Origin: Sphingosinicella sp. BN140058
GTDB taxonomy: Bacteria; Pseudomonadota; Alphaproteobacteria; Sphingomonadales; Sphingomonadaceae
Assembly (NCBI RefSeq): GCF_004135585.1
Contig: NZ_CP035501.1
Coordinates: 4,597,501-4,661,500 of the forward strand
Direction of reading: 5' to 3'
Length of the DNA: 64,000 nt
The notes beneath the pieces are model-generated. The model was not told the DNA's origin, did not search any database, and worked only from the letters and a program-made list of their open reading frames with translations. Shown here one piece after another: positions 10,342-17,592 of the stretch. A program made the position numbers and the translations under genes. Each line of letters starts with the position of its first letter. Position 1 is the stretch's first letter.

Positions 10342-11211
10342 ATGCCGACGATCACCACTCGAGACAATGCCGAGATCTTCTACAAGGATTGGGGCAGCGG
10401 GCAGCCGATCCTCTTCTCCCACGGCTGGCCGCTCAGCGCCGATGCGTGGGACAATCAGATGCTGTTCTTCGGCGAGCGCGGCTTTCGGGTGATCGCGCAT
10501 GATCGTCGCAGCCACGGCCGCTCGTCGCAGACCTGGGACGGCAACGACATGGATCATTATGCCGACGACCTCGCCGAGCTGATCGAGGCGCTCGACCTGC
10601 GTGACCTCATCCTGGTCGGCCACTCGACCGGAGGCGGCGAAGTGGTTCATTATGTCGGCCGCCACGGCACCGACAGGATCGCCAGGATCGTGCTGGTCGG
10701 CGCGGTGCCGCCGCTAATGCTGCAGACCGAGGCCAATCCCGGCGGGCTGCCGCGCGCGGTGTTCGACGGCATCCGTCAGGGCACGCGCGACGATCGCTCC
10801 AAATTCTTCCTCGATCTCACCGATCCCTTCTACGGCTACAATCGACCGGGTTCGGAAATCTCGGAAGGCGTGCGTCAATCCTTCTGGCTGCAGGGCATGA
10901 TCGGCGGCATCAAGGGCCTCTACGACTGCATCCACGAATTCTCCGAAGTGGATTATACCGAGGATCTGAAGCGGATCGACGTTCCGACCTTGTTCCTGCA
11001 CGGCGACGACGATCAGATCGTGCCGATCGGCGCCGCGGCGCGTGCCGCGGTGCAGCTGGTGCCGGGTGCGCGGCTGAAGGAATATCCCGGCGGCGGCCAT
11101 GGTTTCCCGCAAACCCATTCGGGTATCTTCAATGCGGACCTGCTTCAGTTTATCGAGGAAGGCGAAGCGCAGAGCCGGCCGTTCATTCTGGCGACGCCGG
11201 TCAACGCCTGA
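10342..11211 (+). CDS. Alpha/beta hydrolase, cofactor-free haloperoxidase/esterase type
   Basis: A 289-residue protein close to the so-called non-haem chloroperoxidase group: oxyanion-hole strand [16 protein letters not shown], nucleophile elbow GHSTGGG, Asp in [10 protein letters not shown] and His in PGGGHGF. In nature such enzymes act mostly as esterases or perhydrolases. A good ribosome-binding site (AAGGAGAG) precedes the ATG. A clear paralogue is at 61712-62542. The next gene, a flavoprotein, starts seven bases downstream, so all three genes probably share one mRNA. Confidence 0.92.
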   Translation: MPTITTRDNAEIFYKDWGSGQPILFSHGWPLSADAWDNQMLFFGERGFRVIAHDRRSHGRSSQTWDGNDMDHYADDLAELIEALDLRDLILVGHSTGGGEVVHYVGRHGTDRIARIVLVGAVPPLMLQTEANPGGLPRAVFDGIRQGTRDDRSKFFLDLTDPFYGYNRPGSEISEGVRQSFWLQGMIGGIKGLYDCIHEFSEVDYTEDLKRIDVPTLFLHGDDDQIVPIGAAARAAVQLVPGARLKEYPGGGHGFPQTHSGIFNADLLQFIEEGEAQSRPFILATPVNA

Positions 11212-11218
11212 GGATATC

Positions 11219-12904
11219 ATGACGCAAGCAAGCCGGCAGACGCTGATCGACACCCGCGGAGCGCAGATGTTCCCGACCCTGACCGCAGCCGAGATGGATC
11301 GGCTGCGGCGGTTCGGCAGCGTCCGCCACTTCGGAGCCGGCGATGCGATCGTGCAGGTCGGCGAGACCGGGCACGGCCTCTCCGTCCTGCTCTCCGGCGC
11401 GGTCGAGATCAGTCAGTTCGACCGCGGCGTGCGCACCCCGATCGTCACCCATTTGCCGGGCGGCTTCATCGGCGAACTCGCCCAGCTTTCGGGCCGAGCG
11501 TCTCTCGTCGATGCCTATGCCGTCAACGAGGTCGAGCTGCTCGCGATCCCGCCGGAGCGACTACGCGACGTGCTGATCGCCGAGGCGACGCTCGGCGAGC
11601 GGATCATGCGGGCGCTGATCCTGCGAAGGATGGGGCTGATCGAAGTCGGCGCCGGCGGTCCGGTCATCGTCGGCCGGGCCGGCAGCGCGGACGTGCTGCG
11701 CCTGTCCAACTTCCTCGGGCGTAATGGGCATCCCCACTCCACGCTCGATCCCGCGACCGACAGCTGCGCGGCGACACTGGTCGAGCGATTCGAAGTGACC
11801 GAGGAGCAATTGCCGATCGTGCTCTGCCCCGACGGGAAATTGTTGCGCAATCCGACGGAAGCGGCGCTTGGCCGCTGCATCGGGCTGGTCCGGCCGATCG
11901 ATCCGGATCACCTGTTCGATGTCGCCGTGGTCGGCGCGGGGCCGGCCGGGCTCGCCACCGCGGTCTATGCCGGATCGGAGGGGCTGTCGACGGTGGTGCT
12001 CGATTGCCGCGCCTTCGGCGGCCAGGCCGGCGCTTCGGCGCGAATCGAGAATTATCTCGGGTTCCCGACGGGCATTTCCGGCATGGCACTGATGGGCCGT
12101 GCCTTCAACCAGGCACAGAAATTCGGCGTGGAAATGGCGATACCCGACGAATGCATGGCCCTGGACGAGGACGAGACCAGCCTGTTCGTACGCCTTGCCG
12201 AGGGCGAGCGGGTGCGGGCGCGGACGATCGTAATCGCAACCGGAGCCCGCTATCGCCGCCTTCCTGTCCGCGATGTCGAGCGGTTCGAAGGCGCCTCGAT
12301 CCATTATTGGGCATCGCCCCAGGAGGCGCGGCTGTGCGGGGGCGAGTCGATCGCACTCGTCGGCGGCGGCAATTCGGCGGGTCAGGCGGTGGTCTACCTT
12401 GCCGAACATGCCGCCCGGGTGACCATGGTGGTGCGGCGGCCGCTTGCCGAAACGATGTCGGCCTATCTGATCGAGCGCATTTCTAGCCTTCCCAATGTCG
12501 AAGTCGTCATCGGTGCCGAGATCAGCGCGCTCGAAGGTGAGGGCGGGGCCTTGCACGCGATCCAGCTGCGCGACCGGCGAACCGGCGCGGAGAGCTGGCG
12601 CGAGGCGCGGCAGCTGTTTCTGTTCATCGGTGCCGATCCGAACACCGACTGGCTAGCGAATGCGGGCCTGGAGATGGACGCGCGGGGCTTCGTTCGCACC
12701 GGTGCGTCCTGCGGGGCGGCACGGCTGCCACTGGAGACCTGCCGGCGCGGCATCTTTGCGGTGGGCGACGTTCGCGCCGAGTCGGTCAAGAGGGTGGCCG
12801 CAGCGGTCGGCGACGGTGCCCAGGCGGTCGCGTCGATCCACGCCTATCTCGCGGAACAGGATCAGCCGAAGGTGATCGTGGAGCGAGTGGCCGCGCACGC
12901 CTGA
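11219..12904 (+). CDS. Cyclic-nucleotide-binding / thioredoxin-fold / thioredoxin-reductase-like fusion flavoprotein
   Basis: The 561 residues show three parts: a cyclic-nucleotide-binding-like domain (about 20-135), a thioredoxin/glutaredoxin-like segment with LRLSNFLGRNGHPHS (about 148-225), and a two-Rossmann FAD/NAD(P)H core (FAD motif VVGAGPAG about 238, NAD(P) motif VGGGNSAGQA about 381). Where true thioredoxin reductases have the redox CxxC before the NADPH fold, this protein reads IHYWASPQEARLCGG with no CxxC, so ordinary thioredoxin reduction is unlikely. The start ATG follows the hydrolase stop by seven bases. It is probably a regulated NAD(P)H oxidoreductase; its electron acceptor is unknown. 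Confidence 0.87.
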   Translation: MTQASRQTLIDTRGAQMFPTLTAAEMDRLRRFGSVRHFGAGDAIVQVGETGHGLSVLLSGAVEISQFDRGVRTPIVTHLPGGFIGELAQLSGRASLVDAYAVNEVELLAIPPERLRDVLIAEATLGERIMRALILRRMGLIEVGAGGPVIVGRAGSADVLRLSNFLGRNGHPHSTLDPATDSCAATLVERFEVTEEQLPIVLCPDGKLLRNPTEAALGRCIGLVRPIDPDHLFDVAVVGAGPAGLATAVYAGSEGLSTVVLDCRAFGGQAGASARIENYLGFPTGISGMALMGRAFNQAQKFGVEMAIPDECMALDEDETSLFVRLAEGERVRARTIVIATGARYRRLPVRDVERFEGASIHYWASPQEARLCGGESIALVGGGNSAGQAVVYLAEHAARVTMVVRRPLAETMSAYLIERISSLPNVEVVIGAEISALEGEGGALHAIQLRDRRTGAESWREARQLFLFIGADPNTDWLANAGLEMDARGFVRTGASCGAARLPLETCRRGIFAVGDVRAESVKRVAAAVGDGAQAVASIHAYLAEQDQPKVIVERVAAHA

Positions 12905-12989
12905 GCGGCGGACGGCGCGAAGATCAGGCGGCGGCGGTCCGCCCGATCGGCACCGAACGGCCGTCATGAACGCGAACCGGGAGACCGAC

Positions 12990-13316
12990 ATGGAAAGTGG
13001 ACCTGCGCGCCCCGCGGCGCCCGAGAACGGGAACGAAGGTGGCGTCGTCGAGAATACGGATCGGCACCGGTTCGAACTCGCTCTCGGGGACGGCAGCATC
13101 GCCGCGGCTTATTACAGGATCGATCCGCACGGCCGGCTCGTCCTCACCCACACCGAAGTTCCGTCCGATCATGGTGGTCAGGGCATCGGCACCCGGCTCG
13201 CCACGCAGGTCTTCGAGCAGATACGGGCGAGTGGACGGAAAGCCGTCTTGCTGTGCCCGTTCATGGCGCATTTCTACGTCAAGCATCCCGAATATTCCGA
13301 CATCGTCGACGGATGA
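12990..13316 (+). CDS. Small GNAT-type N-acetyltransferase (YjdJ/Acetyltransf_CG-like)
   Basis: A minimal GNAT fold of about 108 residues. The acetyl-CoA loop is in THTEVPSDHGGQGIGTRLA (consensus Q/R-x-x-G-x-G/A), and the end CPFMAHFYVKHPEYSD matches the group of very small GNATs that finish with FIxxHPEYxD. Their substrate is unknown. I chose the ATG at 12990 because CGGGAG lies seven bases before it; an ATG at 12966 would add eight residues without such a site. Confidence 0.85.
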   Translation: MESGPARPAAPENGNEGGVVENTDRHRFELALGDGSIAAAYYRIDPHGRLVLTHTEVPSDHGGQGIGTRLATQVFEQIRASGRKAVLLCPFMAHFYVKHPEYSDIVDG

Positions 13317-13360
13317 AGGCTGCCGCGCCGGCGCTCCCAGAGTTCCGGTGCGATGCGCGT

Positions 13361-14335
13361 TCATGAGCGAGCGGTCACGATCGACAGCGTACGGCGCGCG
13401 ACCGGCTCCGCCTGCGGTGCCGCCACCTCTGCCGCATCGCCCCACAATTCGGCGCGATAGCGGGCGAAACAGCGGGCGCCGGCGGTGAGGCGAATGAGGG
13501 CGCCTTCGGCCATTGCGGTAGCCCTGGCCGGATCCTCGGCGACGAGCGGGCGCAACGCTTCGCGGTTCCACTCTTCGCTGTGCTTGACGTCCAGGGTCGC
13601 GTGAAGATCGAAGTAGCGACGAACCTTCGGCGTCTGCTCGAGGCGGCGAAGACCTGCCGCCGTCGCGGCGGAGCGGCCCGGCGCGGTCAGCTCGATCGCG
13701 CCGAGGGCGCCGATCGAATGCCAGGCGTAGCGCCGGTTGGTCGCCATCGCCGTCATCGCATTGGCGAGCGCAAGGCTTTCGGCAGCGGTGCGCTCGATCG
13801 TCGGGGTGAGGCCGAGCGCTTCGACCAGATAGTGCAGCATCGGGCCGTGCATGCCCTTCGGATTGCCACGGCCCATTTCGTCCCAATAATTCCGGGCGAG
13901 CTCGAGCTTGGCCTGCTCAGGAATCTTGACCTGGGTGTAGGCGACGAGATCGTCGAAACCAGCCTCGCCGGCGGCTTCCTGTTCGAGGAACCATTTGATC
14001 TCGTCGAGGCTCGCCTGCTCCGCGATCCAGGGGAAGAGTGGGTCGCCCTGGCCGGGGCCGTTGTCCTGCAGGGCTTCGAACCAGGCGATGAAGCCTTCGA
14101 CGTCGGTCGGCACCGTGGCCGCCTCGTCCGCGATCTCCGCGCGAAGGGCTTCCAGGAAGGCGACCTCCGTTCGGCGCATGTCATATTCGCGCTCGAGATC
14201 GTCGCGCCAATCGGCGGTTGGAAACTGCGGTGCGAGGCGATCGTGGTTCCAGTGCGCGAGTCGTCGCTGCTGGTCCGCGGTAAAGGGAAGGGTGCGGCGT
14301 TCCGCCGCGGGCGACCATTGAAAGAGAGTGGCCAT
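13361..14335 (-). CDS. Iron-containing redox protein, HDO (haem-oxygenase-like di-metal) fold
   Basis: An all-helical 324-residue protein that fits the 'iron-containing redox enzyme' group related to haem oxygenase-like di-iron oxidases. Potential metal ligands appear with helix periodicity: Glu118/Glu120 in WFLEQEAAGE, Glu153 in NYWDEMGRGN, His163/His168 in GMHGPMLHYLVE, His206 in YAWHSIGALGAIEL, and His245, Asp249, His252 in DLHATLDVKHSEEW. Known members include UndA, BesC and SznF, which oxidise fatty acids, amino acids or guanidines. The substrate here is unknown. It is convergent with the GNAT gene and stands alone on its strand. Confidence 0.75.
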   Translation of the reverse strand: MATLFQWSPAAERRTLPFTADQQRRLAHWNHDRLAPQFPTADWRDDLEREYDMRRTEVAFLEALRAEIADEAATVPTDVEGFIAWFEALQDNGPGQGDPLFPWIAEQASLDEIKWFLEQEAAGEAGFDDLVAYTQVKIPEQAKLELARNYWDEMGRGNPKGMHGPMLHYLVEALGLTPTIERTAAESLALANAMTAMATNRRYAWHSIGALGAIELTAPGRSAATAAGLRRLEQTPKVRRYFDLHATLDVKHSEEWNREALRPLVAEDPARATAMAEGALIRLTAGARCFARYRAELWGDAAEVAAPQAEPVARRTLSIVTARS

Positions 14336-14578
14336 ATGTCCTTAGGATCGATGTGAAGTCTTAACCATCAAAGCGTTCGGTGCAGGGCAAAGGTTCCGGA
14401 GGCGGAACACCGCACAAAGGCGGTGGGATGTCTTTTTCGGGACGAAACTCCGGGGGCGGGCAGTCGAACAGGGCATCCTCTAGCCCTCTCCTCGGGCCCG
14501 AGAATACCGGGACGGTCCTCGGCGCCGCCTTCAAATCTGCCCGTTGCACCGTTGCTCTTGCTCGCCCATGAGATCGCC

Positions 14579-15274
14579 ATGGTCAGCATCACACTTTTCG
14601 GCGGTTCGGGGCGGATGGGGCGGGCGATCGCAGAGGTCGCCGGGCAGCGCGCGGACGTGGCCATCGTGCCTGATGGCGGCGACGTCTTCGTCGACTTTTC
14701 GGTGCCGGCGGCACTCGATGCGCATCTCGACGCGGCCGTGGCGGGCGGCACGCCGATCGTGATCGGCACTACCGGCCTCGAAGCCGCGCACCAGCGCGCG
14801 ATCGATGCCGCTGCGGAGCGCGTCGCGCTGATCCAGGCGGCGAACACGTCGCTCGGCGTCAATCTTCTGTCCCATCTGGTGCGCGAGGCGGCGGCGCGAC
14901 TGGGCGACGACTGGGATATCGAGATCTTCGAGATGCACCACCGGATGAAGGTCGACGCGCCCTCGGGGACCGCTTTGCTGCTCGGCCGCGCTGCCGCCGA
15001 GGGGCGCGGGGTGGATCTCGATGCGGTCGCCGATCGCGGCCGCGACGGGATCAGCGGCGCACGAACGAGCGGCCATATCGGCTTTGCGGCGCTACGCGGC
15101 GGCAGCGTTGCCGGCGACCATCAGGTCATCCTCGCCGCGGACGGCGAGCGGATCGAACTCGGCCACCGGGCCGAGAGCCGGATCGTGTTCGCGCGCGGCG
15201 CAGTCGCGGCAGCGGCATGGCTCGCCGGCAAGCCGGCGGGCCGCTACACGATGGCCGACGTGCTCGGATTCTGA
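14579..15274 (+). CDS. dapB: 4-hydroxy-tetrahydrodipicolinate reductase
   Basis: NAD(P)H-dependent step of lysine and diaminopimelate synthesis. The N-terminal nucleotide motif is GGSGRMGRAIAEV, the hinge GTTGL, and the catalytic segment EIFEMHHRMKVDAPSGTAL holds the His-His-x-x-Lys residues. At 231 residues it is somewhat shorter than the E. coli enzyme because the region after the Rossmann motif is trimmed, but all key parts are present. I start at ATG 14579 since upstream in-frame codons encode low-complexity sequence. The nth gene follows at once. Confidence 0.96.
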   Translation: MVSITLFGGSGRMGRAIAEVAGQRADVAIVPDGGDVFVDFSVPAALDAHLDAAVAGGTPIVIGTTGLEAAHQRAIDAAAERVALIQAANTSLGVNLLSHLVREAAARLGDDWDIEIFEMHHRMKVDAPSGTALLLGRAAAEGRGVDLDAVADRGRDGISGARTSGHIGFAALRGGSVAGDHQVILAADGERIELGHRAESRIVFARGAVAAAAWLAGKPAGRYTMADVLGF

Positions 15275-15348
15275 GCGTGGCGATCAAGCGTACGCGCGTG
15301 GAGGTCGTGTCGCCGTCGAAAAAGCCGGCACGCGGCGGCAAGGCTGCG

Positions 15349-16056
15349 ATGCCGAAGCTCACGCCGAAGCTGTCGCCGGAGGCGGTTGCGGAATTCTATC
15401 GGCGTCTCGCGGACCGCACGCCCAATCCTGAAACCGAGCTCGAATATGTCAACGACTACACCCTGCTGGTGGCGGTGGTGCTTTCCGCGCAGGCGACCGA
15501 CGCCGGCGTCAATCTCGCCACGCGTGCCTTGTTCGCGACCGTGAACACGCCCGAAGCGATGGTCGCGCTCGGCGAAGAAGGGCTGAAGGCGCACATCAAG
15601 ACGATCGGCCTGTTCAACACCAAGGCGAAGAACGTCATCGCGCTGTCGCAGGCGCTGATCGACACTCATGGCAGCCGGGTGCCCGCCGACCGCGATGCGC
15701 TGCAGACTTTGCCCGGGGTCGGGCGCAAGACGGCGAACGTGGTAATGAACTGCGCGTTCGGCGCCGAGACGTTCGCCGTCGACACCCATGTCTTCCGCGT
15801 CTCCAATCGCACCGGTCTTGCGCCCGGCAAGGACGTCGATGCGGTCGAAGCGATCCTCGATGCCGAAACTCCGCAGCCGTGGCGGCGCGACGCGCACCAT
15901 TATCTGATCCTCCACGGCCGCTACGTCTGCAAGGCGAAGAAGCCGGAATGCTGGCGCTGCGTGGTCGCGGACCTCTGCCGCTACGAACCCAAGACGCCGC
16001 CGCCCGGAGGCGACGCCGAGGCGAAGGTGATCGCGGCCAAGCGCGGGCGAGGCTGA
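15349..16056 (+). CDS. nth: Endonuclease III (DNA glycosylase/AP lyase)
   Basis: Base-excision repair enzyme that removes oxidised pyrimidines and cleaves at the abasic site. The helix-hairpin-helix and catalytic Lys are in [12 protein letters not shown], the catalytic Asp in [10 protein letters not shown], and the [4Fe-4S] loop C-x6-C-x2-C-x5-C is complete near the end. I use ATG 15349 (235 residues, close to family length, AAGG upstream). A GTG at 15277, three bases after dapB, would add a 24-residue basic extension and is possible through coupling. Confidence 0.95.
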   Translation: MPKLTPKLSPEAVAEFYRRLADRTPNPETELEYVNDYTLLVAVVLSAQATDAGVNLATRALFATVNTPEAMVALGEEGLKAHIKTIGLFNTKAKNVIALSQALIDTHGSRVPADRDALQTLPGVGRKTANVVMNCAFGAETFAVDTHVFRVSNRTGLAPGKDVDAVEAILDAETPQPWRRDAHHYLILHGRYVCKAKKPECWRCVVADLCRYEPKTPPPGGDAEAKVIAAKRGRG

Positions 16057-16136
16057 CCCGACCGACCGCAAAAGCACGGGAGCCGGCAAAAGCTCTGGCG
16101 GTGCGCCGAAAGCTTTGTTAAGCGCCTCCCCACCAC

Positions 16137-16213
<77 letters not shown>

Positions 16214-16334
16214 CCGTCTTTCATCCTAGCGGCAGCCTCAAGGCAGGGATCAGCAGGCAATCGCGATTGCGACGGCCAGTCTGCGCCCGTCGATCCTTCA
16301 TGATCCGGAATGAGCCATCGCTCGCCGGCCTCGC

Positions 16335-16348
16335 CATTCCAACCTATG
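16335..16348. promoter_or_regulatory. Relaxed copy of the CATAC-N4-GTATG palindrome
   Basis: CATTCCAACCTATG differs at two positions from the site at 9392-9405 (CATACCAACGTATG). It ends 38 bases before the start codon of the small gene at 16387, in a position suited to an activator or repressor site. Confidence 0.3.
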
Positions 16349-16386
16349 TGAATGCGGCGCGAGACTGATCTCGATTAGGATTGGAC

Positions 16387-16575
16387 ATGCGCATCATGAC
16401 TCACTCGGCGGAGGCCCTTCTGGCGGAAGCTGCCACCTGCCGCCGGATCGCCGCGGGCATGGGCGCGGATCCGCTCGCGCTCAGCCTGATCGAAATGGCC
16501 GAGGATTATGAAGCGCGGGCCGCGGCGCTGACGCCGGCCCCGATGCTCATTGCTGCCCCGGACCAACCCGCCTGA
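16387..16575 (+). CDS. Small protein of unknown function (62 aa)
   Basis: Mostly helical, Ala-rich peptide with the pattern AEALLAEAATCRRIAAGMGA then LIEMAEDYEARAAAL. Short proteins with an A-E-C-R-x-x-A...M-A-x-x-Y/W-E-x-R-A pattern are common in sphingomonads and other alphaproteobacteria and have no known role. ATG 16387 is used; a TTG two codons upstream is also in frame. A relaxed CATAC-N4-GTATG motif precedes it. Confidence 0.6.
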   Translation: MRIMTHSAEALLAEAATCRRIAAGMGADPLALSLIEMAEDYEARAAALTPAPMLIAAPDQPA

Positions 16576-16680
16576 CGGCTCTCTCGAGGATCGCGCCTCT
16601 TCGTGGCGGAAGGGTAGGGCGGGGCGGCGCTGCCGGCGCGGGGACCGATGGTGAGCAGGGCGATGGCGATGCGGTCGGCA

Positions 16681-16737
16681 GCTTCGCGGGGACACTTCAG
16701 CTTCGCGGGGACACTTTAGCTTCGCGGGGACACTTTA
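16681..16737. repeat. Three tandem 19-base repeats at the RAYT 3' end
   Basis: The unit GCTTCGCGGGGACACTTYA occurs at 16681-16699, 16700-16718 and 16719-16737 with one substitution between copies. The last copy overlaps the stop codon of the transposase gene. The core GCGGGGACACT is found inverted as AGTGTCCCCGC at 17563-17573 beyond the other end of that gene. Confidence 0.85.
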
Positions 16738-17445
16738 CTGATTAGCGGGGACGGCGCGCGCCGGCTTGCGGCCGGGGCGTGCCGGACGGAGCGGCCTGTC
16801 GAGCGCCGCTTCCTGTGCCGCAATCCAAAGCTCGGAACCGAGCGGCCGGCCAGTGCGTAGGCGCGCCTCGATCGCCTCTGCCACCGCTTCGCCATCGGGC
16901 GCGGCGTCACCCGCTTCCAGGCCGTGGCGCAGCATCGCCCGCCAGTTGGGAAAGTGGTCGGTGAGCCCTGCGAGATCGGTCAGCACATCGTCTCTGACCC
17001 GGCGGCCGGCGATGTGGCTGCGCGCGCTCGACCAGCGCCAATCCTCGGCGCGCGCCACCAGCCCGGCGGCGACCGGGTTGCGCTCGACGTAGCGGATCGC
17101 CGCCATCAGATGCGCGTCGTCCATCGGATAGCTGGCGAAGCGGCCCTGGAAAAGGTAACCGCGCCAGCCCTCGCGTTCGTTGATCTGGCGGGTGTAGCGG
17201 CGATGCGCTTCGGCGAGGGCGGCGCGCAGTCCGTCGGCGCACTTCGGCACGAGGATCAGATGAACGTGGTTGTCCATCAGGCACCAGGCGAAGCAGCGCA
17301 CGCCGGCGGCTTCGCAGCCGGCGGCGACGAGGCTGAGATAGAAAGATCGGTCGCTCTCTTGGAAGAAGACCGGCAGCCGCCTGTTGCCGCGCTGGATGAC
17401 GTGATGGGCGACGTCGGGGATGACGATGCGGGCGAGCCGGGCCAT
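16735..17445 (-). CDS. REP-associated tyrosine transposase (RAYT, Y1/HUH family)
   Basis: A 236-residue HUH single-strand transposase of the IS200-like Y1 family. The metal-binding HUH is in MDNHVHLILVP, the catalytic Tyr in AAIRYVERNPVAAGLV, and the substrate-contact part in YLFQGRFASYPMDD. RAYTs are domesticated single-copy relatives that mobilise REP palindromes. I start at ATG 17445, directly before LARIVIPDVAHHVIQRGN, the usual N terminus; an extra 17 residues upstream are unsupported. The gene is bracketed by GCGGGGACACT / AGTGTCCCCGC repeats in inverted orientation. Confidence 0.93.
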   Translation of the reverse strand: MARLARIVIPDVAHHVIQRGNRRLPVFFQESDRSFYLSLVAAGCEAAGVRCFAWCLMDNHVHLILVPKCADGLRAALAEAHRRYTRQINEREGWRGYLFQGRFASYPMDDAHLMAAIRYVERNPVAAGLVARAEDWRWSSARSHIAGRRVRDDVLTDLAGLTDHFPNWRAMLRHGLEAGDAAPDGEAVAEAIEARLRTGRPLGSELWIAAQEAALDRPLRPARPGRKPARAVPANQ

Positions 17446-17562
17446 GATCGGTGCTACCATGATCGGTCGCCTGGCGCCAATCGGTCGCGCGTCCATGGGT
17501 AAGGGCCCTCGTCAGCGCGCGCCTCTTGAGAGCCCTTCGAGGGAGAGCGCGGAAATAGGTAT

Positions 17563-17574
17563 AGTGTCCCCGCT
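17563..17574. repeat. Inverted partner of the RAYT flanking repeat
   Basis: AGTGTCCCCGCT is the reverse complement of AGCGGGGACACT; its core GCGGGGACACT is the core of the tandem repeats at 16681-16737. Together they delimit a segment of about 0.9 kb holding only the transposase gene. Confidence 0.75.
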
Positions 17575-17592
17575 TTGGGCGCTGCCGCGGGG

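Larger units (their letters stand above)
16681..17574. mobile_element. RAYT module bounded by inverted repeats
   Basis: The transposase gene with its tandem repeats on one side and an inverted partner on the other makes up one candidate unit. It lies between the small gene at 16387 and the ABC permease and does not interrupt either. I saw no target-site duplication, in line with Y1 transposases, which make none. Confidence 0.6.

Noticed and set aside
11219..12904. Genuine thioredoxin reductase (trxB)
   Set aside because: No CxxC in front of the NAD(P)H fold; named by architecture only.
14380..14571. 63-codon Gly/Ser-rich frame before dapB
   Set aside because: Low-complexity sequence, no ribosome-binding site, no recognisable motif; treated as leader DNA of dapB.
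16681..16737. Possible CRISPR array
   Set aside because: The three repeats are directly adjacent with no spacers, and they are linked to a RAYT gene.
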